From Marinobacterium iners (GTDB taxonomy: Bacteria; Pseudomonadota; Gammaproteobacteria; Pseudomonadales; Balneatricaceae), in NCBI RefSeq assembly GCF_017310015.1, contig NZ_CP022297.1, positions 2,790,001-2,854,000 on the forward strand: a DNA stretch of 64,000 bases, in the 5' to 3' direction. The translations under genes and the position numbers were made by a program. Shown piece after piece: positions 45,538-52,981 of this stretch. The notes under the pieces are model-generated. The model saw only the letters and a list, made by a program, of their open reading frames with translations. It ran no database searches and was not told the DNA's origin. Position 1 is the stretch's first letter. Every line of letters begins with the position of its first letter.

Positions 45538-48087
45538 TCAACCCTGTTTCGGCCCACTCGGTTTTACCCTCTGACCCAGCTGGCCCAACAAATGATCATC
45601 TGAATCAACCTGCCCTGCCTGTTGGTCAGAAACCTCCGATTCATGCTGAAGGTGCTGTTTGGCTGCTACTTTGCTTGAAGCTGCAGCAAATAGGTCATCC
45701 TCATCAACCTCCGGATCTGAATCAAGTGCAGGCTCCGACTGCGTTACAGAACAAACCAGAGGATCATTATCGAAATCCACGTCACCACTATCAAAATCGA
45801 CCGACGCTGTTGCAGGCCGACGCAAGGGACTCGGTTCAACTAATAACTGCTGTTCATTTGATTTGATAATAGCCGCTTTCAGGGCAGCATCAATTTTCGC
45901 GTTTTCATCCAGCTCTGGCACGGCCGATGATAATACGTCATCCTCATCAACCTCCGGATCTGAATCAAGTGCAGGCTCTGACTGCGATACACAACAAACC
46001 AGAGGATCATTATCGAAATCCACGTCACCACTATCAAAATCGACCGACGCTGTTGCAGGCCGACGCAAGGGACTCGGTTCAACTAATAACTGCTGTTCAT
46101 TTGATTTGATAATAGCCGCTTTCAGGGCAGCATCAATTTTCGCGTTTTCATCCAGCTTTGGCACGGCCGATGATAATACGTCATCCTCATCAACCTCCGG
46201 ATCTGAATCAAGTGCAGGCTCTGACTGCGATACACAACAAACCAGAGGATCATTATCGAAATCCACGTCACCACTATCAAAATCGACCGACGCTGTTGCA
46301 GGCCGACGCAAGGGACTCGGTTCAACTAATAACTGCTGTTCATTTGATTTGATAATAGCCGCTTTCAGGGCAGCATCAATTTTCGCGCTTTCATCCAGCT
46401 TTGGCACGGCCGATGATAATACGTCATCCTCATCAACCTCCGGATCTGAATCAAGTGCAGGCTCTGACTGCGATACACAACAAACCAGAGGATCATTATC
46501 GAAATCCACGTCACCACTATCAAAATCGACCGACGCTGTTGCAGGCCGACGCAAGGGACTCGGTTCAACTAATAACTGCTGTTCATTTGATTTGATAATA
46601 GCCGCTTTCAGGGCAGCATCAATTTTCGCGTTTTCATCCAGCTCTGGTTCGGCCAATGATAGGCTCACCTCTTTCAACGCTTCAGCTGCGCGACCAATAG
46701 ATCTACCGAGTTCTGCAATGCGTTCAACCAACTCTCCAGCTGTCGCAGCGCTCCATCGGTTTTCTGTTGGTGTACCTCCAGCTCTAGCATCGCGTTGTTC
46801 GAGGTACTGCTGTAGAGCTGATCTACGTCCAACTGATTCGAGGCGGTCAACGCTGTTTCGACAACGGTCTGCAAGCTTTGAAAATTTTTCGCTTGTTCGG
46901 TGATTGCCGAATGCAATACGTCGCACCGTTGTGTCTGTTCTTCGATAGTTATGTTCAAGCTTTCTAAAAGCTCCTGTTGCTTCTGTTGCTGCTGCAATAG
47001 CGTGCTCAGCTGCTGCTCTAAGCTGCTGATCTCCTCGCATCTCTGCTGCTGAAGGTCTTTCAGTTGCTGCTGTAACAACAACTCGATTTCGGTCATTTTT
47101 GAGTTGCTCCTGCTGAGCCAATTCAGCCCTGAGTTGGGCCATCACCTGAACCGGATCTATGGCGGGGCGAGGCGGGTATCTCCGATGATTATAAGTGGTG
47201 CGTTCAGCAATTTCGGCGTTCAGCCTTCTACGTTCCGCATCGGCTTGCTTAAGGTCAACAGTACCGCCACGGCCGGAACTGCGAATCGCTTTTTTACGTG
47301 CTGCCCTATCGGCTTCTACAGCTGCAGTCCACTCCAATTTAAACTGCACGCCTCGAAGGCGCCGGCCACGCTTAGCCCCAGGCGGCTTAATGCTGATAAA
47401 ATTATCTCCCTCTGCCGTCACTTCTCCCCACTGCCTGGCCTGTTGCCTCACCTGCAAACCAGTTGTCAACTCGCCCGTGTCAATCATTGCTTCCAGAGTG
47501 TGGTACATTTCTTTTTGAGTATAAGGCTCATCAACAACGACCTGTGCTGCATGTACAGCACGGCCAGGTTGAAACAACCTCGCCCGATCAGGATCATCGG
47601 GACGAGCCCACCCATTAATGTAGTTATGTAGACCTCTCACCCGATCAAACTGTTTTAAGCTTCGAGGAGGACAGGGGTTAAACGATTTTCCGGAATCCAG
47701 ATCCACACGCGCCACAATTATGTGTAAATCGATTTTACCCTCGGCATTTGTATGCTGAATCGCAGTAGACATAAATCGATCGAGATCCATACCAGCAAAG
47801 GCCAATCTGTCCCAATCGTCGATCAGTGCACCAATCTCGCGCAACGTGGGTTTTTCCTCTGGCGCCCATCCGTAGATATAAGACGTATAACGGAAAGCAA
47901 AATTCAGGCTGTCAGCAAGTGCTGCAACACCATAGGGATCACCACGCAAAACATCAACTCGAGCACGAGTCTCTCCTTTATGGTCATGGTCACCCAATAG
48001 ATAATCAATAGCCCGTCTACAGCTCCCCCGTCCATGAGAGAGCCCTTTACCGTGACACAAAATCCACCCCCTGTGATGAGAGATCAT
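45538..48087 (-). CDS. mobA: relaxase/mobilization nuclease with C-terminal tandem repeats
   Basis: An 849-residue mobilization protein. Residues ~1-190 are the relaxase: SCRRAIDYLLGDHDHKGETR, then VDVLRGDPYGVAALADSLNF and IDLHIIVARVDLDSGKSFNP. His in LHIIVARV is a metal ligand, and the usual first His of the HxH motif reads Asp here. Residues ~200-330 are basic and helical. Residues ~330-470 overlap a second gene in another frame. Residues ~475-800 are four acidic 81-residue repeats. It would nick oriT and lead conjugal transfer. The start overlaps mobC by 41 bases, as in ColE1-type mob regions. Confidence 0.85.
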   Translation of the reverse strand: MISHHRGWILCHGKGLSHGRGSCRRAIDYLLGDHDHKGETRARVDVLRGDPYGVAALADSLNFAFRYTSYIYGWAPEEKPTLREIGALIDDWDRLAFAGMDLDRFMSTAIQHTNAEGKIDLHIIVARVDLDSGKSFNPCPPRSLKQFDRVRGLHNYINGWARPDDPDRARLFQPGRAVHAAQVVVDEPYTQKEMYHTLEAMIDTGELTTGLQVRQQARQWGEVTAEGDNFISIKPPGAKRGRRLRGVQFKLEWTAAVEADRAARKKAIRSSGRGGTVDLKQADAERRRLNAEIAERTTYNHRRYPPRPAIDPVQVMAQLRAELAQQEQLKNDRNRVVVTAATERPSAAEMRGDQQLRAAAEHAIAAATEATGAFRKLEHNYRRTDTTVRRIAFGNHRTSEKFSKLADRCRNSVDRLESVGRRSALQQYLEQRDARAGGTPTENRWSAATAGELVERIAELGRSIGRAAEALKEVSLSLAEPELDENAKIDAALKAAIIKSNEQQLLVEPSPLRRPATASVDFDSGDVDFDNDPLVCCVSQSEPALDSDPEVDEDDVLSSAVPKLDESAKIDAALKAAIIKSNEQQLLVEPSPLRRPATASVDFDSGDVDFDNDPLVCCVSQSEPALDSDPEVDEDDVLSSAVPKLDENAKIDAALKAAIIKSNEQQLLVEPSPLRRPATASVDFDSGDVDFDNDPLVCCVSQSEPALDSDPEVDEDDVLSSAVPELDENAKIDAALKAAIIKSNEQQLLVEPSPLRRPATASVDFDSGDVDFDNDPLVCSVTQSEPALDSDPEVDEDDLFAAASSKVAAKQHLQHESEVSDQQAGQVDSDDHLLGQLGQRVKPSGPKQG
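45694..46665. repeat. four tandem 243-bp repeats inside the relaxase gene
   Basis: The word GTCATCCTCATCAACCTCC recurs at 45694, 45937, 46180 and 46423, a strict 243-base period (81 codons, frame kept). Copies differ at only a few bases (for example CTCTGG or CTTTGG near copy ends), while the outer copy towards 45694 diverges more. Each unit encodes an acidic segment with LVEPSPLRRPATASVDFDSG and SDPEVDEDD. The near-identity points to recent duplication. Confidence 0.95.
46674..47096 (-). CDS. MobD/MbeD-like coiled-coil protein nested in the relaxase gene
   Basis: A 140-residue open frame lying wholly inside the relaxase gene, on the same strand in another frame. It begins MTEIELLLQQQLKDLQQQR and keeps a strong heptad pattern of Leu, Gln and Glu (QQLSTLLQQQQKQQELLESL), unlike the low-complexity shadows elsewhere. 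AGGAG lies 12 bases before the ATG. ColE1-family plasmids have mbeB and mbeD nested in mbeA the same way, and MbeD proteins are short coiled coils beginning MTELE. The gene ends just before the tandem repeats start. Confidence 0.68.
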   Translation of the reverse strand: MTEIELLLQQQLKDLQQQRCEEISSLEQQLSTLLQQQQKQQELLESLNITIEEQTQRCDVLHSAITEQAKNFQSLQTVVETALTASNQLDVDQLYSSTSNNAMLELEVHQQKTDGALRQLESWLNALQNSVDLLVAQLKR

Positions 48088-48451
48088 GAGCTTGGGCCTG
48101 AGTTAACACCTCTTCGCGGATCACCGTCAGGTCGGCGGCCACGTCAGACAGAAATCCCAGCACGGTAATCACATCCTCCGGCTGCAGCCCTGCAGCATTA
48201 ACTGCCCGCGCGATCTGATTCATATTGCTACCGATTCTGGATAGTTCACGTATCACTTTTGGATCGGCTTCCAAAACCACGCGCTGCACAGATTTAGATT
48301 TAGGGCTTTTCAAAGCAGAGTCATTCAAGCGTTTCCTGATCAGGTCAGCGAGCGACACGCCCTCTTCATCAGCCAACGCTTGCCACACATCACGCTCGTC
48401 AGAGGTAGTGCGGATTTTCACATATTTATTGCGTGCTGATCTTTCGCTCAT
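48047..48451 (-). CDS. mobC: MobC family relaxosome accessory protein
   Basis: A 134-residue protein. The N-terminal ~60 residues look like a ribbon-helix-helix DNA-binding domain (KIRTTSDERDVWQALADEEG). The C-terminal part has the MobC signature, IRELSRIGSNMNQIARAVNA. MobC helps open DNA at oriT for the relaxase. It precedes the relaxase gene with an overlap, the usual mobC-mobA order. oriT is expected just upstream, in 48452-48700. Confidence 0.88.
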   Translation of the reverse strand: MSERSARNKYVKIRTTSDERDVWQALADEEGVSLADLIRKRLNDSALKSPKSKSVQRVVLEADPKVIRELSRIGSNMNQIARAVNAAGLQPEDVITVLGFLSDVAADLTVIREEVLTQAQAHDLSSQGVDFVSR

Positions 48452-48923
48452 ACGCTTTTGAGGCCTCCTGATCTGCCCCGTTTAGTGGTAAGGGACGCTA
48501 TTGGTAGTTCAAGCAAAGTCGAACCAAATAAACTTTAATCTTTCAATTATGTGGCCACGGGGTAGGCTGGCTAGAAACAAGAAATATAATCATTACTTAC
48601 CATGGACGATATACACTGTCAAATTTAACCTTTCTTCGCGGAATTCCACTTCCAAGTGACCATTGCGTAGCATTGCGTAGCTTTGGCCTGAATCAGTGAC
48701 TTCACCCGCTGTTGCAGCACCCAGCACTGAAGACGACCTCGCTCTTTAACACAGCTCGATCTTATCTAACGTGTACCGGGTTAATCTACGCCACTGCAGC
48801 ATCGATCATGCTTCTCACCGCAGTATTTCGTCTCGATTCTGTCTGCAGGCCAAGGCATACCCTGCCATGCATGGCGCTCGGGCGTGTGGCTATTTTGAAT
48901 GGCTGTAAATCCGACAGTCCGGA
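48452..48923. other. intergenic region, expected site of oriT
   Basis: About 470 bases with no convincing gene. It lies upstream of mobC, where oriT is found in related mob modules. I see GGTAAGGGACGC at 48487-48498, a vague nic-like word, and a 10-base tandem duplication CATTGCGTAG at 48661-48680. I cannot identify a nic site with confidence. The part near 48880-48923 probably belongs to the end of the IS1380-type element. Confidence 0.35.
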
Positions 48924-50228
48924 TCAGGCCAGCCCGTAGACGCGACTGAATGCCCCGAAACCGGGACAATGTCGTCCGAAGCGCAGGTGGAGACGACGAC
49001 CGCTGCTGACTAAGCGACAGGCCATATACATCAGTTCCTGAATCACGGTTTTCAGCCGCCGACGCTTGGCCGGATGACGCACCGGTGCATCCGGCCCCAA
49101 TAGCGCGTTCTGTCCCATCCAACGCAGTATGTTGTAGCCCAGTACGGCAAAGGCTATGACCAGGTCGTTGGTATCGAACTTCCCTGACGGCAAACGTTCG
49201 AGATCCAGATCAGTCTTGAACTCACTGTGGAACTGTTCGCTGGTGGCGTGATCCTGGTAGAGCGCAATGACCTTGGCGTTATCTGCTGCGTCCGATGTGA
49301 GTGAAGTCGTCCAGCCCTCCAGGCTGACCTCCGGCTCCAAAAACAGCTGTCCTGAACTGTCACTCTGGCGCACCGTCACCTTGACGATCAGGCGGTCGTC
49401 CGTGCCATCCAGCGGTTCGCTTACCAGCGTTTCCATTTTGCCCGGTCGGGTATGGCACCAAAGTGCGCCGGCCGCATGAGCCTTGTCGACCCAGGCCAGT
49501 CCATCTTGTGAGCGGGGGTTCCACTTAATCAGGTAGTCTGCCCCGTGCGCACGGAAGTACCCCCGGTTCTCGGCGGCATCATGGGCGCTGTCAAGACGTA
49601 CCAGTAGCGGTGCATCGGTCAGCTCTCGGACTCGAGGCAGCACCCGGTCGAGGGTGTGAATAAACTCTTTATTGGCATGTTGGTTACCCGGTCGCAGCTC
49701 ACAGCCCAGACACCAGCCCTCCGTGCCCAGGTAGGCCGCGATGGGGGCATAACCGTCATGCCCCTTGTAGGTATAGGCCACGCCCTCTTTTTTACTGTTG
49801 CTGTTGTCCATGGGAAACACGTCCATATCCAGTGGCACGTGCCCGGTGGTGAGTGTGCCGATAGGCACCGAAGCGTTACACAGAAACTCGACGCTGGCCT
49901 CATCCAATAACGGGATCAGTGCGCGGGCATCTTCATCAAAGCGCTGACGCAGCCGGGCCGATGAAGGTGATTGCTTGATGCCCATGGCCGCTTTGAAGAA
50001 GGGATCATGGCGTGCGTGCTCGACCGCTTCGAAGTCGCTCTTGCCAAGGCAAATCAACCCCAGGTAGGTACGGATGAGGTCGATGTTGGCGATGCCATGG
50101 CGCTTGACGATGGAGCGCGAGGTCTTAGCCAGAGAGGTCATCCTGTTCACGCTGTGCCCAACCAGCGCCAGACCACCGTGGGGTGTGATAATCTCGGTTT
50201 TTGACTGTTCAAGCTTGAAGGTACGCAT
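48924..50228 (-). CDS. IS1380 family transposase
   Basis: A 434-residue DDE transposase of the IS1380 type. Catalytic regions are PLDMDVFPMDNSNSKKEGVA, LLVRLDSAHDAAENRGY and SEQFHSEFKTDLDLERLPSG, giving two Asp and a Glu. Further family features are GHDGYAPIAAYLGTEGW and FAVLGYNILRW. The frame is intact. I could not find convincing terminal inverted repeats on either side, so the element's limits are not given. It separates the mob module from the IS605-type element. Confidence 0.9.
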   Translation of the reverse strand: MRTFKLEQSKTEIITPHGGLALVGHSVNRMTSLAKTSRSIVKRHGIANIDLIRTYLGLICLGKSDFEAVEHARHDPFFKAAMGIKQSPSSARLRQRFDEDARALIPLLDEASVEFLCNASVPIGTLTTGHVPLDMDVFPMDNSNSKKEGVAYTYKGHDGYAPIAAYLGTEGWCLGCELRPGNQHANKEFIHTLDRVLPRVRELTDAPLLVRLDSAHDAAENRGYFRAHGADYLIKWNPRSQDGLAWVDKAHAAGALWCHTRPGKMETLVSEPLDGTDDRLIVKVTVRQSDSSGQLFLEPEVSLEGWTTSLTSDAADNAKVIALYQDHATSEQFHSEFKTDLDLERLPSGKFDTNDLVIAFAVLGYNILRWMGQNALLGPDAPVRHPAKRRRLKTVIQELMYMACRLVSSGRRLHLRFGRHCPGFGAFSRVYGLA

Positions 50229-50378
50229 AGTCAGATATCACTGCCTGGGTGAATCGAGAATGGCGTCCATATTACCGCCGCAGGCCGCGTGGTTACAGTG
50301 TTGTAGAGGTGTGAGTGGGGTTGTAAGTCACGGAATCAGGTTTGGTCGTTTGGTGGTGGATGGATAGCGAGCCGTCCG

Positions 50379-50795
50379 TTAGGACGGCCTTGCCTGATTC
50401 TGGATGTACTGCTTAATTACTTCGGTGCTCGCACCGTCACCGACTGAAATTAAGCAGTAACTGCGTGACCAGAAGCGATCCTTCCACAGCATTTTCTTGA
50501 TATGTTCCCAATGATCCTTGCGGATCATACGACTACTCACTGTCTTGATGGAGTTAACCAGTTTGGAGGGCATCACATTCGGATGCAGTTCCAGCAAGAT
50601 ATGGATGTGATCAGGCTCCCCAGAGAACTCCAGTACGCTCACATCTGACAACTCACACACTCGCCGGACATGTTGTTCGAGGTCTTCCATGATCTCTTTG
50701 GTGATAACCTTACGTCGATAGGCTACGACTAACACTAAATGAGCCTTGATGTTGAAAACACAGTGAGGATGAGACCTAAGTATGGTTTTTGTCAT
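50379..50795 (-). CDS. tnpA: IS200/IS605 family transposase TnpA (Y1 HUH)
   Basis: A 138-residue single-strand transposase. The HUH motif is GEPDHIHILLELHP and the catalytic Tyr lies in TEVIKQYIQNQ near the C-terminus. It cuts and joins hairpin-marked single-stranded ends. The start at 50795 (ATG) is preferred; GTG at 50801 adds two residues. The stop codon lies in the left-end hairpin. Confidence 0.93.
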   Translation of the reverse strand: MTKTILRSHPHCVFNIKAHLVLVVAYRRKVITKEIMEDLEQHVRRVCELSDVSVLEFSGEPDHIHILLELHPNVMPSKLVNSIKTVSSRMIRKDHWEHIKKMLWKDRFWSRSYCLISVGDGASTEVIKQYIQNQARPS

Positions 50796-50854
50796 TGACA
50801 CTAATCCTAAATGAACTTATGATTGCAGTGTACCAAACGAAAAGGGAGCGTCCA

Positions 50855-52180
50855 GTGGAGCTGATACGCGCTGAGCGCATTGTCATTAAACCCGGTCATG
50901 TGAACCATGCAGCGTGCAAACGCTACTGCGGCGCTGCTCGTCGGGTGTATAATGCTGCGCTGTACCAGATGCGTCAGGCACTCTTTTCTGAAGCGCCAAT
51001 TTCGGCCAGCCAAGCTGACAAGGTGCTCAAGCAGACTCAGCGGGAAACCTACCAGCTATTACCGTCTGCTGGTGCACAGCGCACGACGCAGGTGCTAGGA
51101 GACAACTGGAAGGGCTGGCTCGCTGCAAAAAAGGACTACGAACAACACCCGCACAAGTACCAGTCACGACCTAAACTACCGAACTACGCCCGCGCGGCCA
51201 AAACCTATGTGGTCGGTCGTAACGGTCATAAGATCGAGCAAGGCAGGCTGTTTCTGGCCAGCGGTAAGGATTTTGGTTTCCAGCCACTCAAAGTCACTTG
51301 CTGCCAGAACCAGCCTTACAACAGCAAGGCCAGCGAAACCATCGTAAACGATGTGAGGATTGTGCCATTGGGTACGGCCTTCGTAGTCGAGCTTGTCTAC
51401 CGTGAAACGGTCGAGCCTCCATCCAAACTAAACCCTGATAATGCCTTTGGCATTGATCTTGGTATCGACAACCTTGTAACCATCGTTTCGACTCAGCAGG
51501 ACTACGCTCCTGTTCTGGTCAAGGGCAGGGCCATCAAGTCGATCAACGCCAAGTACAACAAACTCAAGGCTCAGTTGGCGAGTAACGACAAGCACGGCCA
51601 CATCAGTACCAAGTCACGCAAACGCTACAGCCAGATCAGTGACTACTTCCACAAGGTCAGTCACTGGCTGATAGCGGAGTGTCTGCGCACGGATACGGGC
51701 AGGGTTGTGATCGGGCTGAACGCCAACTGGAAGCGCTCAGTAAACATTGGGCGAGTGAACAACCAGAAGTTCTGCGCAATCCCTCACCGCCGCCTGCTGG
51801 ATATGATCCAGTACAAGGCCGAGCGTCATGGTATTGAGGTGGTGATCCGTGAGGAAAGCTACACGTCCAAGGCAAGCTGTCTGGACTTGGACTCGATACC
51901 TGATTATCAGGCTGTGAAAGAGGGGAAGGTTGTGCCGCTATTCAGTGGTCGCCGCGTCAAGCGAGGCCTGTACAAGACTGGAAGTGGTGTGCTACTCAAC
52001 AGTGATGTGAACGGCGCAGCCAATATCCTCAGAAAAGAAATCGGTGACCACTGGCTGATGAGCCAGATCGAAGCCGGTCAGGGCGTTATGGGCACGCCCG
52101 TAGCAGTCAAACACATCGACCTGCTACTAGAAGCGGGGCTACGGCCCCGCGAAACCATGTCTAACCGCGAAGCGGCTTAG
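50855..52180 (+). CDS. tnpB: TnpB RNA-guided endonuclease of the IS605 type
   Basis: A 441-residue TnpB. The RuvC-like acidic residues are in FGIDLGIDNLVTIV (Asp), VVIREESYTSKAS (Glu) and LLNSDVNGAANILRK (Asp). The CxxC zinc ribbon seen in the other tnpB of this window is absent, typical of a separate TnpB branch with SYTSKAS. GTG at 50855 is chosen as start because AAAGGGAG stands upstream; the frame is open further to 50789. It would cut DNA guided by an omega RNA that overlaps its own 3' end. Confidence 0.88.
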   Translation: MELIRAERIVIKPGHVNHAACKRYCGAARRVYNAALYQMRQALFSEAPISASQADKVLKQTQRETYQLLPSAGAQRTTQVLGDNWKGWLAAKKDYEQHPHKYQSRPKLPNYARAAKTYVVGRNGHKIEQGRLFLASGKDFGFQPLKVTCCQNQPYNSKASETIVNDVRIVPLGTAFVVELVYRETVEPPSKLNPDNAFGIDLGIDNLVTIVSTQQDYAPVLVKGRAIKSINAKYNKLKAQLASNDKHGHISTKSRKRYSQISDYFHKVSHWLIAECLRTDTGRVVIGLNANWKRSVNIGRVNNQKFCAIPHRRLLDMIQYKAERHGIEVVIREESYTSKASCLDLDSIPDYQAVKEGKVVPLFSGRRVKRGLYKTGSGVLLNSDVNGAANILRKEIGDHWLMSQIEAGQGVMGTPVAVKHIDLLLEAGLRPRETMSNREAA

Positions 52181-52193
52181 GCGTGGTAGTTCA
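52060..52193 (+). ncRNA. candidate omega RNA of the intact IS605 element
   Basis: The 3' end of tnpB plus the right end contains two hairpins (about 52133-52150 and 52164-52174) and ends at GTAGTTCA. In TnpB systems this region is the guide RNA scaffold, and the guide is the flanking DNA right after the boundary, here beginning TGGCTGG at 52194. The 5' limit is arbitrary. Confidence 0.45.
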
Positions 52194-52354
52194 TGGCTGG
52201 TTTTTTTTTGAAGAGAGAGGGAGCTGGGGAGTACTGGCTTACACTGTAGTGCCAGAAAACTGTGTGCGGAACATCTTCGAAAATGAATAAGGATTATTTG
52301 ATAAAATGGCAAACTTTGCCAACCTGTGCAAAAATCACTCAAGAGGTGATCGAT

Positions 52355-52597
52355 ATGGCAACCATGAATATTTCTTTGCCCAACGAATTGAAAGAGTGGG
52401 TCGAGCAGCAGGCGCACACCGGGCGATACAGCAATTCCAGCGACTATGTTCGTGACTTGATACGGCGGGACCAGGACCGAGCCAGTCAACAGCATCATTT
52501 ACAGCAGTTGATTTCCGAGGGAATGAACAGCGGCAAGGGCTCACGCTCTATGGATGAATTGCGCCGAGAAGCACTGAGCAGACTGGCGTCTGACTGA
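52355..52597 (+). CDS. parD: ParD family antitoxin
   Basis: An 80-residue ribbon-helix-helix protein starting MATMNISLPNELKEWVEQQ, with GRYSNSSDYVRDLIRRDQ, the ParD signature. The C-terminal half would wrap the toxin. AAGAGGTG precedes the ATG at 52355. It overlaps parE by one base and likely represses its own operon. Confidence 0.9.
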   Translation: MATMNISLPNELKEWVEQQAHTGRYSNSSDYVRDLIRRDQDRASQQHHLQQLISEGMNSGKGSRSMDELRREALSRLASD

Positions 52598-52893
52598 TGG
52601 AGTACATCCTCAGCCAGCTTGCAGAAGAAGATATCATCAACATTTTTGTTTCTGGCGCTGAACGCTTCGGTACTGAATTAGCTGAACGCTATCATGCGCA
52701 TCTAGAGGCTACATTCCGTTTTCTCGCCAATAACCCCAAGGCAAGGCCGATCAGGAGTGAGTTCACGCCTGAAGTACGCATTCACCCGACAGGTTCGCAC
52801 CTGATCATTTATCGTGTTGAAATTGATAATGAGGTGTTTGTCATTCGAGTCCGCCACACCCACGAAGACTGGCAAACTCAAACGCTTCCGTGA
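52597..52893 (+). CDS. parE: ParE/RelE family toxin
   Basis: A 98-residue toxin of the RelE/ParE fold, with LSQLAEEDIINIFVSGAERF at the start and HLIIYRVEIDNEVFVIRVRH in the core. ParE proteins poison DNA gyrase, while RelE-fold relatives cleave mRNA. The ParD partner favours the gyrase type. The start codon overlaps the parD stop (TGATG). The pair stands between the IS605 element and gcvP. Confidence 0.9.
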   Translation: MEYILSQLAEEDIINIFVSGAERFGTELAERYHAHLEATFRFLANNPKARPIRSEFTPEVRIHPTGSHLIIYRVEIDNEVFVIRVRHTHEDWQTQTLP

Positions 52894-52981
52894 ACACCTA
52901 AGACCAGAGTTCTGCTGCGCCACTCCCCTCTTCCCTGCTAGAATAGCGCCCATTTGATGAACAATTCGGGATCGATCTGCC

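Larger units (their letters stand above)
50370..52193. mobile_element. IS605-type insertion sequence with divergent tnpA and tnpB
   Basis: tnpA (leftward) and tnpB (rightward) start back to back, the IS605 layout. The tnpA-side end has the hairpin GCCGTCC-GTTA-GGACGGC at 50371-50387, which overlaps the tnpA stop. The tnpB-side end has GCGGGGC-TAC-GGCCCCGC (about 52133-52150) and CCGC-GAA-GCGG (52164-52174), then GTGGTAGTTCA, the likely right boundary. Both genes are intact, so the element may be active. Boundaries are approximate. Confidence 0.75.

Noticed and set aside
45694..46665. CRISPR array
   Set aside because: The repeats are 243 bases long, directly adjacent, without unique spacers, and lie in a coding frame; no cas genes are present.
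45659..46903. 414-codon Ser-rich repetitive frame on the plus strand
   Set aside because: It is the antisense reading of the relaxase repeats; the in-frame 243-base period keeps several frames open by chance.
48712..48939. 75-codon frame between the mob genes and the IS1380 transposase
   Set aside because: No family features; it overlaps the transposase end and has no ribosome binding site.
48880..50280. Terminal inverted repeats of the IS1380 element
   Set aside because: I compared both flanks by eye and found no convincing matching ends, so no element boundaries are claimed.
33171..52900. Prophage or integrative conjugative element
   Set aside because: No integrase, capsid, tail, type IV secretion or att repeats were seen; only mobilization genes, introns and insertion sequences.
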